Below, piece after piece: positions 28,543-37,429 of a stretch of DNA of 64,000 nucleotides. The stretch lies in NCBI RefSeq assembly GCF_003007735.2, contig NZ_PXNQ02000006.1, positions 186,001-250,000 on the forward strand, given 5' to 3'. The notes below the pieces were generated by a model. That model saw only the letters and a program-made list of their open reading frames with translations. It was not told the DNA's origin and did not search any database. Position numbers and translations under genes: made by a program. How positions within the stretch are numbered: the first letter of the stretch is position 1; each line of letters starts with the position of its first letter. The stretch is from Paracoccus methylarcula (lineage in GTDB: Bacteria; Pseudomonadota; Alphaproteobacteria; Rhodobacterales; Rhodobacteraceae).

Positions 28543-29044
28543 ACCGCACCGCCCGTGCAAGGGGGACGCTGAAGGCCAGGCAGTTCCTCTGCTCCTCCCG
28601 GTAATAGCACAGCGTTTGGGTCAGATCCTGGATGAGGAACCACCCAAAGCCGCTTTCGGAAAGCTCCGAATCTTCGAACCCCGGCAAATTCCTTGGCTGC
28701 AAGCATTTATCCGGCAGCGATATGCCGTCATCCGTCACCGCGCAGACGAATCCGCGCTCGGTTCGGACGATGGACAGGTGGATCGTCGGAGAGTCCTTGA
28801 CGGCGAGGCCGCCATGCCGCGGAACTGCATGTTCCGCAACATTGTTCAGCACTTCCGCGAGAACCAGCTCGAGCCGTCCGAGCGTGTCGGGATCGGTCGA
28901 TTTCGTGAAACGGTTGCGGATATCGCAGAGCGTTTCGCGGATGGCGAGGGGGCTGGCCGTCAAGACCCGATGGAATATCGGCCATGTCTCGCATGCGGCC
29001 AACTTTCCGGGATCGGCCTTCTGCCGGTCAATCGGATACATCAT
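28535..29044 (-). CDS. RsbW-like anti-sigma factor / serine kinase (HATPase)
   Basis: A 169-residue protein with a GHKL ATP-binding fold: N box LELVLAEVLNNVAEHA, G1 VTDDGISLP, G2 ESGFGWFLIQDLT. It is the kinase half of a partner-switching module. It directly follows a STAS antagonist gene on the same strand, with a 4-base overlap. No sigma factor or PP2C phosphatase is adjacent. Confidence 0.82.
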   Translation of the reverse strand: MMYPIDRQKADPGKLAACETWPIFHRVLTASPLAIRETLCDIRNRFTKSTDPDTLGRLELVLAEVLNNVAEHAVPRHGGLAVKDSPTIHLSIVRTERGFVCAVTDDGISLPDKCLQPRNLPGFEDSELSESGFGWFLIQDLTQTLCYYREEQRNCLAFSVPLARAVRSS

Positions 29045-29379
29045 CCATTCTCCTGCTGTTGGGTGGGCAGAACCTGGAACACGCTATCCATCCGTGTCAG
29101 CTTGAAGACCCGCTCGACATTCGGTGTCATGTTGGCAAGCGTCAATGACAGTCCGGGCGGCATGGCCTTGTGCACGGCGACCAGTGCCCCGAGGCCCGAA
29201 CTGTCCATGAAATCGACATATCGCAGGTCAAGCAATGCCGGTTTGCCGTGATCGTTGATGATCTCGCGCATCACGTCCTTGAATTGCGTTGCGTTGACAG
29301 CGTCGATCCGGGTTTCGCGCGTGATGATGATGGTCGTTTTTCCATCATTTGCGGCGGTCAGGTTCATCGAAAGCCCCAT
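29041..29379 (-). CDS. STAS-domain anti-sigma factor antagonist
   Basis: A 112-residue protein (or 108 from the ATG at 29367). The STAS motif ALLDLRYVDFMDSSGLGALVAV carries the Ser that the partner kinase would phosphorylate. It is translated just ahead of the RsbW-like gene. The pair probably regulates an alternative sigma factor or another output encoded elsewhere. Confidence 0.85.
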   Translation of the reverse strand: MGLSMNLTAANDGKTTIIITRETRIDAVNATQFKDVMREIINDHGKPALLDLRYVDFMDSSGLGALVAVHKAMPPGLSLTLANMTPNVERVFKLTRMDSVFQVLPTQQQENG

Positions 29380-29460
29380 CTGATAAATCCGACAGACTCA
29401 CTAGACGTGAAAGGTTAGGATCAAGTAAGCGATGAGCTGCCGAACAATTGGGGGGAGATC

Positions 29461-30627
29461 ATGGCTACCAAAGATGTATTCGTGCTGGGGGCCGCACGTA
29501 GTCCGATGGGCGGATTCCAGGGGGCGCTGTCCGGTCTGACCGCCGCGGAACTCGGTGGCGTGGCGATTTCTGCCGCGTTGGAGCGGGCGGGCCTTGCCTC
29601 CGACCGGCCCGACGGCTTGTTCATGGGCTGCGTATTGCCGGCGGGGCAGGGGCAGGCCCCGGCCCGTCAGGCGGGTTTCGCAGCCGGATTACCGAAATCC
29701 GTGCCCGCCACGACCCTGAACAAGATTTGCGGCTCGGGCATGCAGGCGGTCATGATGGCCGCAGACGCGATCCGCGCGGGCAGCGCCGACCTGATCGTCG
29801 CCGGTGGCATGGAGAGCATGACCAATGCCCCCTACCTGCTGCCCAAGATGCGCTCGGGCGCGCGTTTGGGTCATGGGCAGGTGGTCGATCACATGTTCCT
29901 TGACGGGCTCGAGGACGCCTATGACAAGGGCCGCCTGATGGGCACCTTCGCCGAGGATTGCGCTGCCGAGTTCGGTTTCGGCCGCGAGGCGCAGGACGCC
30001 TATGCGCTGGCCAGCCTTGGCCGCGCGCAAGAGGCCATCGCCTCGGGGGCCTTCGCCGCCGAGATCGCCCCGGTCACGATCAGCGGGCGCAAGGGCGAGA
30101 CGGTGGTGGACACGGACGAACAGCCGGGCAATGCCCGTCCCGACAAGATCCCCTTGCTGAAACCCGCCTTTCGCAAGGACGGCACGGTGACCGCCGCCAA
30201 TTCCAGCTCCATCTCGGACGGATCGGCGGCATTGGTGATCGGCGCCGACAGCGCGGGTGCGATTGCCCGGATCGCGGGCTATGCCAGCCACGCGCAAGAG
30301 CCGGGCCAGTTCCCCACCGCTCCGGTGCCCGCCGCCGAGAAACTGCTGGAGAGGCTGGGTTGGCCGAAAGACAGTGTCGATCTGTGGGAGGTAAACGAGG
30401 CCTTCGCCGTCGTTCCCATGGCCTTCATGGCGCGGATGTCGGTTCCGCATGACAGGGTCAACGTCAATGGCGGTGCCTGCGCGCTTGGTCATCCGATCGG
30501 CGCATCCGGTGCGCGGATCATCGTGACGCTGATCCATGCGCTGCAGGCGCGGGGCGGCAAGCGGGGCATCGCGGCCATCTGCATTGGCGGCGGCGAGGGC
30601 ACCGCGATCGGGATCGAGCTTGTCTGA
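29461..30627 (+). CDS. Acetyl-CoA C-acyltransferase (thiolase)
   Basis: A 388-residue thiolase. Nucleophile Cys in NKICGSGMQAVMMAADAI, second-site His in GGACALGHPIGASGARI, and the terminal CIGGGEGTAIGIE with the base Cys. GGGGGAG just before the ATG is a good ribosome site. It may be biosynthetic (acetoacetyl-CoA) or degradative; its position upstream of an acyl-CoA dehydrogenase/CoA-transferase group suggests degradation. Confidence 0.92.
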   Translation: MATKDVFVLGAARSPMGGFQGALSGLTAAELGGVAISAALERAGLASDRPDGLFMGCVLPAGQGQAPARQAGFAAGLPKSVPATTLNKICGSGMQAVMMAADAIRAGSADLIVAGGMESMTNAPYLLPKMRSGARLGHGQVVDHMFLDGLEDAYDKGRLMGTFAEDCAAEFGFGREAQDAYALASLGRAQEAIASGAFAAEIAPVTISGRKGETVVDTDEQPGNARPDKIPLLKPAFRKDGTVTAANSSSISDGSAALVIGADSAGAIARIAGYASHAQEPGQFPTAPVPAAEKLLERLGWPKDSVDLWEVNEAFAVVPMAFMARMSVPHDRVNVNGGACALGHPIGASGARIIVTLIHALQARGGKRGIAAICIGGGEGTAIGIELV

Positions 30628-30651
30628 AACGGTTTCCGGATGATGTGATTG

Positions 30652-31593
30652 CTAGGATGCTTCCGTCGGATCATGGGCATCGCTCGCGCCCAGCCAGATG
30701 CCCTGGGCGATCAATTCGGTGGTAACTTCCTGCAGGCATTGGCTGACGGCAGAGGCCGCCCGCGACAGGGGACGGGTCGCATGACTGGCCAGATAGGCGA
30801 CCCGCCAGAACCGGTCATCCGCGAATGGCTGCACCTGCAGCAGGCCGCGTCCGGCCTCTTCGGCGACGGCGTGGATGGGCAGGACCGAACAGCCGAACCC
30901 GTCCTGGACCAGGCGCTTGATGCAGGCATAGCTGTCTACCTCGATGGCCGGATCGAAGACCAGGCCCGCCTCTTGCATCCGTTGCTGGATCATCCGGCGC
31001 AGCCCGTGCGAGGCACTGGGCAGGATCAACGGCATGCCGATCAGTGCCTCCAGCGTCGCCGGTGCGCGGCATGGAGCGTCGGGGGGCAGCAGAATGACCA
31101 GTTCTTCGCGCAATAACGGGTCAAGACGGATCTGCCTGTTATTCGCGGTGCCATATAGAACCCCCAGGTCGATCCTCCCCTCTTCCAGCCATTCGCCGAC
31201 GAAGCCGCTCATGGCCTCGGCGACAACTGGCTTGATCCTTGGGTGGCGTTGATGCAGCCGGGCGATCAGGGGAACCGACAGGATGCCGCTGATCGTCCCC
31301 GGCAACCCGATCCGCACCGTGCCGCCCGGTTCCTTGCCGACCTGGTGCAACTCTTCCCGCATGTGATCGAACCCGGCCAGCAGCGGGCGGGCACGCTCGA
31401 CCAGCAACGTGCCGGCCTCGGTCGGGCTGACCCCGCCGGAATGGCGCAGCAATAACGGTGTGCCAAGCGCCTCCTCCATCTTGCGTACATGCAACGAGAG
31501 CGCAGGCTGTGCGACATGCAGGCGTTCCGCCGCGCGCGAGAACGACCCCTCTTCGACGATCGCGAGGAAATAACGGAGCTGCCTGATATCCAT
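30652..31593 (-). CDS. LysR-family transcriptional regulator
   Basis: A 313-residue protein with the LysR helix-turn-helix at the N-terminus (MDIRQLRYFLAIVEEGSFSR then AAERLHVAQPALSLHVRKME) and a substrate-binding effector domain. It is divergent from the acyl-CoA dehydrogenase gene with about 105 AT-rich bases between, so it likely controls that operon. The effector is probably the acid or CoA ester degraded. Confidence 0.9.
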   Translation of the reverse strand: MDIRQLRYFLAIVEEGSFSRAAERLHVAQPALSLHVRKMEEALGTPLLLRHSGGVSPTEAGTLLVERARPLLAGFDHMREELHQVGKEPGGTVRIGLPGTISGILSVPLIARLHQRHPRIKPVVAEAMSGFVGEWLEEGRIDLGVLYGTANNRQIRLDPLLREELVILLPPDAPCRAPATLEALIGMPLILPSASHGLRRMIQQRMQEAGLVFDPAIEVDSYACIKRLVQDGFGCSVLPIHAVAEEAGRGLLQVQPFADDRFWRVAYLASHATRPLSRAASAVSQCLQEVTTELIAQGIWLGASDAHDPTEAS

Positions 31594-31699
31594 GCCTGCA
31601 CCTTCCTATATCGTTATCATATGGAGATCAGAATTTATATATATTTGCATTATGGTCCATGTCGCGCCAGTCTTTGAATCGATTAGGCGAGGATCGAAG

Positions 31700-32863
31700 A
31701 TGCAGAATATTGGCTCTGACCAGTTTCAGGATATCCGCGACGCGGTGCGCGCCCTTTGCGCCGAGTTCCCCGATGAATATCACCGCAAGATCGATGAGCA
31801 GCGCGGCTATCCCGAGGAATTCGTGAATGCGCTGACCCGGGCGGGCTGGATGGCGGCGCTGATCCCCGAGGAATATGGCGGCTCCGGGCTGGGGCTGACC
31901 GAGGCCTCGGTCATCATGGAGGAAATCAACCGCGCGGGCGGCAATTCAGGTGCCTGCCACGGTCAGATGTACAATATGAACACGCTGATCCGGCACGGCT
32001 CGGAGGAGCAGCGGCAGAAATACTTGCCCCGGATTGCTGCGGGGGAGTTGCGCCTGCAATCCATGGGCGTGACCGAGCCGACCACGGGCACCGATACCAC
32101 CAGGATCAAGACCACGGCGGTGTGCAAAGGAGACCGCTATGTCATCAACGGTCAAAAGGTCTGGATCAGCCGGGTCCAGCATTCCGAACTGATGATCCTG
32201 CTGGCCCGCACCACGCCTCTGGCCGAGGTGAAGAAAAAGACCGAGGGGTTGTCGATCTTCATCGTCGATGTGAAGGAGGCGATGCAAAAGGGCATGCAGG
32301 TCCGCCCGATCCTCAACATGGTCAATCATGAAACCAACGAGCTGTTCTTCGACAATCTCGAAATCCCCGCCGAGAACCTGATCGGCGAGGAGGGGCAGGG
32401 TTTCAAATATATCCTGACCGGACTGAACGCCGAACGGACGCTGATCGCCGCCGAATGCATTGGCGACGGCTATTGGTTCGTGGATCGCGTCACGAAATAT
32501 GTCAGCGAGCGCAATGTGTTCGGCCGCCCCATCGGCCAGAACCAGGGCGTGCAATTCCCCATCGCCGAAAGCTTTATCGAGGTCGAGGCCGCGAACCTGA
32601 TGCGCTTCGAGGCCTGCCGCCGCTATGACGCACAGGAACCTTGCGGGGCACAGGCCAATATGGCCAAGTATCTGGCCGCCAAGGCAAGCTGGGAGGCCGC
32701 GAACGCCTGCCTGCAATTCCATGGCGGCTTCGGCTTTGCATGCGAATACGATATCGAACGCAAGTTCCGCGAGACGCGGCTGTACCAGGTCGCGCCGATC
32801 TCGACCAACCTGATCCTGTCCTATGTCGCCGAGCATGTGCTGGGCCTGCCGAGGTCGTTCTGA
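31700..32863 (+). CDS. Acyl-CoA dehydrogenase family protein
   Basis: A 387-residue flavoprotein starting MQNIGSDQFQDIRDAVRALC, with GAGGA upstream of the ATG. Family motifs: MAALIPEEYGGSGLGLTEAS, QSMGVTEPTTGTDTTRIKT, NGQKVWISRVQHSEL and FGRPIGQNQGVQFPIAES. It oxidises an acyl-CoA to the enoyl-CoA and passes electrons to ETF. Substrate chain is not readable. Its stop overlaps the CoA-transferase start (TGATG). Confidence 0.9.
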   Translation: MQNIGSDQFQDIRDAVRALCAEFPDEYHRKIDEQRGYPEEFVNALTRAGWMAALIPEEYGGSGLGLTEASVIMEEINRAGGNSGACHGQMYNMNTLIRHGSEEQRQKYLPRIAAGELRLQSMGVTEPTTGTDTTRIKTTAVCKGDRYVINGQKVWISRVQHSELMILLARTTPLAEVKKKTEGLSIFIVDVKEAMQKGMQVRPILNMVNHETNELFFDNLEIPAENLIGEEGQGFKYILTGLNAERTLIAAECIGDGYWFVDRVTKYVSERNVFGRPIGQNQGVQFPIAESFIEVEAANLMRFEACRRYDAQEPCGAQANMAKYLAAKASWEAANACLQFHGGFGFACEYDIERKFRETRLYQVAPISTNLILSYVAEHVLGLPRSF

Positions 32864-33969
32864 TGAGCGAGCTGCCGCTGGAGGGGTTGACCGTCATCGC
32901 CATCGAGCAGGCAGTCGCGGCCCCATTCGCCAGTTCTCGGCTGGCCGATGCCGGCGCGCGCGTGCTCAAGATCGAGCGGCCCGAGGGGGATTTCGCGCGC
33001 GGTTACGATGCCGTGGCAAAGGGGCAGTCGAGCTATTTCGTCTGGTTGAACCGGGGCAAGGAGTCGGTTGCGCTGGATTTGCGCTCGCCCGAGGGAAAAG
33101 CCGAGTTGCGGCGGATGCTGGAAGGCGCGGATGTGCTGTTGCAAAACCTCAAGCGTGGTGCGCTGGAGCGTCTCGGTTTCAGCTTTGACCGGCTGGCGCA
33201 GGATTTCCCACGGCTGATCACCTGCTCGATCACCGGCTATGGCGAGGATGGCCCGATGGCCGACCGCAAGGCCTATGACCTGCTGATACAGGCGGAATCC
33301 GGACTGTGCTCGATCACCGGCGGGCCGGATGAACCTGCCCGCGTGGGAATCTCGATCGTCGATATCGCCACCGGGGCGACGGCACATGCTGCGATACTCG
33401 AGGCGCTGATCCAGCGCGGCGTGACGGGGCGGGGCGCGAATATCTCGGTGTCGATGTTCGATGTCATGGCCGATTGGCTGACCGTGCCGCTTCTCAACCA
33501 CGAGGGCGGCAGGACGCCCAAGCGCATCGGCATGGCGCATCCGTCGATCGCGCCCTATGGTGTGTTCCGGACGCGAGACGATCAGGCGGTGTTGATCTCG
33601 GTGCAGAGCGACCGGGAATGGCGCAGTCTTTGCAAGCTGTTCCTCGAACGCCCCGAACTGGGCGAGGACCCGCGATTCGCCACCAATGTCGCGCGGGTCG
33701 AGAACCGGGCCCTGACCGATGCCGCGGTGGCGCAAGGGTTTGCCCGGATGGATGCGGATCAGGCCATTGCCATCTTGTTGCAGGCCGATGTGGCCCTGGC
33801 TTCGGTCAGTGACATGGCGCGGCTGTCGGCCCATCCGCATTTGCGCCGGATCACTGTCGATACGCCGAACGGTCCGGTCTCGATCCCGGCCCCGGCCCCT
33901 GTCGTGACCGATGTCGAGCGGCAATACGGTCCGGTTCCCGCGCTATCCGGGAAGGAGGCGAAGGCATGA
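32863..33969 (+). CDS. CaiB/BaiF family (type III) CoA-transferase
   Basis: A 368-residue protein: LEGLTVIAIEQAVAAPFASS, ADAGARVLKIERPEGDFARGYD with the Asp/Glu region used for CoA thioester exchange, FVWLNRGKESVALDLRS and ITCSITGYGEDGPMADRKAYDLL (in part). It would activate a free acid with CoA from a donor such as succinyl-CoA. The neighbouring mesaconyl-CoA hydratase-like gene suggests a C5 dicarboxylate such as mesaconate, itaconate or citramalate, but this is inferred from context. Confidence 0.85.
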   Translation: MSELPLEGLTVIAIEQAVAAPFASSRLADAGARVLKIERPEGDFARGYDAVAKGQSSYFVWLNRGKESVALDLRSPEGKAELRRMLEGADVLLQNLKRGALERLGFSFDRLAQDFPRLITCSITGYGEDGPMADRKAYDLLIQAESGLCSITGGPDEPARVGISIVDIATGATAHAAILEALIQRGVTGRGANISVSMFDVMADWLTVPLLNHEGGRTPKRIGMAHPSIAPYGVFRTRDDQAVLISVQSDREWRSLCKLFLERPELGEDPRFATNVARVENRALTDAAVAQGFARMDADQAIAILLQADVALASVSDMARLSAHPHLRRITVDTPNGPVSIPAPAPVVTDVERQYGPVPALSGKEAKA

Positions 33970-34802
33970 TCGATATCGACCATTTACGCCAGTGGATAGG
34001 CCGCGAGGAACAGCAATCGGAACTGCTGACCCCGGCCATCGCCGAGCGCTTTGACGCCACCTTCGATTTGCGGGGCGAGACCGGCGATGGCGCCAGGGCT
34101 CCGGCGCTGATTCATCTCTGCCTGGCACCGCCCGCCATACCGACCGAAGAGCTTGGTCCCGACGGACATCCGGCGCGCGGCGGCTTTCTGCCGCCCGTGC
34201 CCTTGCCGCGCCGTATGTGGGCGGGTGGGGCCTTCAGTTTCCATGGTGACATCCGGGTAGGAGAGACGGTCACACGCCGCTCCATCATCCAGGATGTGGT
34301 GGTGAAGGAAGGCCGTACGGGAATGCTCTGCTTCGTCACCGTCGAGCATCAGGTCGACAGCAATGGCCGCGCGGCTCTGACCGAGCGGCAGGATATTGTA
34401 TATCGCGGTGTGGACGGTCCGGATGCGGGCGCGAAGAAGATCGCTTCCACTGCTCCTGCCGGTGAGTATCGCCGGGCGGTCCAGCCGTCGGCAGTGCTCT
34501 TGTTCCGCTATTCCGCGCTGACATTCAACGGGCATCGGATTCACTACGATGCGCCCTATGTGCATGGGCAAGAGGGCTATCCCGGCCTGATCGTTCACGG
34601 GCCGATGCAGGCCACGATGCTGATGCAGCTGGCAGAGCAAATCCGTGGCAGCCGTCCCACGCAATTCGAGTTCCGCAGCCTGTCGCCATTGTTCGATGAC
34701 GCCGACTTCACGCTGAACGCGGCAGATGACGGTTCGGGGCTGAAGCTGTGGACCTGCTATGCCGATGGTCCCGTGGCAATGGTGGCGCGTGCCGAGTGGT
34801 AG
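33966..34802 (+). CDS. MaoC/FAS1-type dehydratase, mesaconyl-C4-CoA hydratase-like
   Basis: A 278-residue double hot-dog protein. The N-terminal half has the FAS1-like dehydratase pattern (RMWAGGAFSFHGDIRVGETVTR); the C-terminal half holds the MaoC/HTD2-like hydratase motif FRYSALTFNGHRIHYDAPY and GLIVHGPMQATML with the conserved Asp/His. Proteins of this build include mesaconyl-C4-CoA hydratase, which makes citramalyl-CoA. Its ATG overlaps the CoA-transferase stop. No citramalyl-CoA lyase gene is adjacent. Confidence 0.78.
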   Translation: MIDIDHLRQWIGREEQQSELLTPAIAERFDATFDLRGETGDGARAPALIHLCLAPPAIPTEELGPDGHPARGGFLPPVPLPRRMWAGGAFSFHGDIRVGETVTRRSIIQDVVVKEGRTGMLCFVTVEHQVDSNGRAALTERQDIVYRGVDGPDAGAKKIASTAPAGEYRRAVQPSAVLLFRYSALTFNGHRIHYDAPYVHGQEGYPGLIVHGPMQATMLMQLAEQIRGSRPTQFEFRSLSPLFDDADFTLNAADDGSGLKLWTCYADGPVAMVARAEW

Positions 34803-34846
34803 CCCGAGCCGGCCCCGGCCGGAGCAATCCGCCGGGCGGGCTGGAC

Positions 34847-37261
34847 CTATTCCGCCGGGATCAGTTCCGTGACGCCGACGGCGGCGGCGCGGGCCAGTTC
34901 GGGGTCCAGCGACATGCCGATATACTCGCCGCGCCGCCACAGTTCCGCCAGATCGTCATAATGGCGTGAGAACGGATGTCCGCTCTGGCCGGTGGAAATG
35001 ATGAAGACTGAACTGTCGGGATCGGCAAGGTCGTAAACCCCGCGATATGCTGCGCCACTGACCGCTTCATAGGGATTTTCTCCACCACCGAGCAACCCGC
35101 TGCGCGCCAGGGTGAATTCGCCGCCCGAGACCGATTGCGTCAGGTTCATCACCCAACCGAGACCGGAAATCCGCCCAAGGCCCGGATGATCATGCTGCGC
35201 CTGGTGCAGATCCCCCCAACGCCAGCTCGCGACCTGCGGGCCGAAACGGTCGGTCAGATCCAGGATGGCACGGTCCAGCGCCTGACGCGCTATGGTGGTG
35301 CAATCCTCGTCGGGCGCGCTTTGGATGATGTTGCACCAGCGCGCGGCCCCGTTCCGATTGCGGAACACCGCATCGATGAAGGCGGGATGAAGCTGTGTGA
35401 TGTCGTCGGCCAGCGGTCCAAGCTCGTCCTGGATCAGCCGCTTTTGCAATTCGCGCATCCAAGCGGCATAGATCAGCGGCTCCGGCAGATGCTCGCTCAT
35501 CTCGCCGTCCCATTCGGCCAGAAGGTTCAGGGCATCCTGACGCTGGCGCTCGGGGGTTCCGGCCGAGGCAGGTTCTCCGCTGAACCACAGATTGGCTCCG
35601 ACCAGCGGCAGCAGGGCGCGAGCCGCCGGACTGACGACATCCAGCTGCGTCGCGATGAAGCTGTCGCGGGAATGAACCTCCCGGTCGCCCAGCAGATAAG
35701 TCAGCCGCTTGCGTCTCTGGCCGTCTTGCGGCTCGTCGGTCGCGATGACCATCTCTGCCTCGGAAGACACGCCGGGTTCAAGTTCGGCAGCCTGGGCAAT
35801 GCCGGTCCACCGGGCCTCGCGCAGCCAGCCGGGTGCGGGCATCTTGCCGCCCGTCGGATGATCGGCGGCGCGTTGCGGCACTGCCCCTGCCGTGAATTGA
35901 TGGACGCCCTCGGGGTCCGCCAGCGTGACCGTCAGTGCGGGCGCAACGGTCTGGGCCATCGCCTCGGCCGCCGCCGCACGGCTGCCCGACCGCATCAGGC
36001 CGATCAGGGCGGACATGGTCCGATCCTGCTGCGAGAGCCCCGTCCAGCGAAGCGAAGCGACATGCCCATACGGGGTCACATCCTGCAATCCGGGGTCAAT
36101 TCGGGGTACCAGCGGGCCATTCTCGGTCTCGCGCAGGGTAATGGTCTGGCTCTGGCCATCCAATATACGGATCACCGCGCTTTCGGTCCGGAATTGTGTC
36201 CAGCCCGAGATGCCGCGATAGCTGTCGGAGGCGCCGGGCTTGATCTCTTCGATATAGATATCGGCGTCGTCCATGGCAGCAGGGGTCAGTCCCCAGGCCA
36301 GATGCTGGTTGCGACCGGACCATATCGCCGGAATGCCTGGTATGGTTGCGCCGATCACCCCGCCCGAGATGAGTTCGAGCCGTGCCAGGTAAAAGAGCGA
36401 CGGTACTGTCAGCGGTGCTTGCGGATCATTAGCGAGCAACGAGCCATTCGCTGCCGTGCGACTGCTGGCAGCGGCGAAACCATTCGCGCTCAACCCCATT
36501 CCGGGATGCAGGAAGCCGCGCAGGTCCATGGGATGCGAGCCGGTGCGATGGCTTTGCGGGATCCCAAGCCGGGCACCGGGGAGCAGGGACGCATAGGGTT
36601 GCCGGACGGGGTCGCCCGGCGATTGCAGTTCCGGCCCGTGCTCCGGCCATGCCAATGACAGGCGCGCGCGCAGCACCTCATCCCCGATGGCGCGGCTGGT
36701 GCTTGCCGCCAGCAGCTTCAGGATCGCCAGCGAATCCGCGGGTTGCCAATAGGTGATCTGATCGGGGAACAGGAAGAATTCGGGTGCGCCCTTGCCCATC
36801 GCCCCCTCGTTCACCTGCCGGATCCATTCGTTGATCCCTGCCGAATAGGCCTCCAGCGCGGCCAGGGTTTCCGGATCCTGGGCACCGACCGAGGCCGCCG
36901 CATGTTCGTAGAGGCCCAAGCGGCGGGCGAGATCGTCCAGTTCAAAGCCCGATGCCCCGTAAATCTCGGACAGCCGCCCTTGCGCGGCCCGCCGCAGCAC
37001 GGTCATCTGGAACAACCTGTCCTGCGCATGCGCCACGCCGAGCGCGAAAAAGACATCCTCGTCGGACTGCCCGAAAATATGCGGGACATCCTCGGTCGAG
37101 CGTATGATTTCGACCGGGGCCGAGAGCCCCGCCATTTCATAGCTGGCATCGTAATCGGGTAATGAGCGTATGGCAAAATACCAGATCAGCACCGCGCCCG
37201 CCACCAGGAGCAGGATCATCGCGACGGTCAGCCTGAGAAGCCAGCGAAAGATTGTCAGCAT
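34847..37261 (-). CDS. Penicillin acylase family protein (Ntn hydrolase)
   Basis: An 804-residue protein with an N-terminal membrane/signal helix (LLRLTVAMILLLVAGAVLIWY). The alpha subunit region has DVPHIFGQSDEDVFFALGVAHAQDR (in part); the autocatalytic site is predicted at Ser258 in MGLSANGFAAASSRTANG-like sequence followed by LLANDPQ. Usually SNN/SNNW is seen at this point; here it is SAN. Substrates may be acyl-homoserine lactones, beta-lactams or other amides; this cannot be decided here. It is monocistronic and convergent with the hydratase gene. Confidence 0.9.
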   Translation of the reverse strand: MLTIFRWLLRLTVAMILLLVAGAVLIWYFAIRSLPDYDASYEMAGLSAPVEIIRSTEDVPHIFGQSDEDVFFALGVAHAQDRLFQMTVLRRAAQGRLSEIYGASGFELDDLARRLGLYEHAAASVGAQDPETLAALEAYSAGINEWIRQVNEGAMGKGAPEFFLFPDQITYWQPADSLAILKLLAASTSRAIGDEVLRARLSLAWPEHGPELQSPGDPVRQPYASLLPGARLGIPQSHRTGSHPMDLRGFLHPGMGLSANGFAAASSRTAANGSLLANDPQAPLTVPSLFYLARLELISGGVIGATIPGIPAIWSGRNQHLAWGLTPAAMDDADIYIEEIKPGASDSYRGISGWTQFRTESAVIRILDGQSQTITLRETENGPLVPRIDPGLQDVTPYGHVASLRWTGLSQQDRTMSALIGLMRSGSRAAAAEAMAQTVAPALTVTLADPEGVHQFTAGAVPQRAADHPTGGKMPAPGWLREARWTGIAQAAELEPGVSSEAEMVIATDEPQDGQRRKRLTYLLGDREVHSRDSFIATQLDVVSPAARALLPLVGANLWFSGEPASAGTPERQRQDALNLLAEWDGEMSEHLPEPLIYAAWMRELQKRLIQDELGPLADDITQLHPAFIDAVFRNRNGAARWCNIIQSAPDEDCTTIARQALDRAILDLTDRFGPQVASWRWGDLHQAQHDHPGLGRISGLGWVMNLTQSVSGGEFTLARSGLLGGGENPYEAVSGAAYRGVYDLADPDSSVFIISTGQSGHPFSRHYDDLAELWRRGEYIGMSLDPELARAAAVGVTELIPAE

Positions 37262-37429
37262 CGGCGGGGCGGTTCCATCTAGGTCGCGTGTCAGGTCGGC
37301 TCAGGCTGTCCCTTTGGCGCTTGACCATGATGCGCCGGGGTGGTGGGGTGCTGCATAAGGCAGCCGCGCCCGCATTTCAACGAGTGCCGGATGCGACATT
37401 ATCGCGGCGATCACTAATGGGGAATGAAC

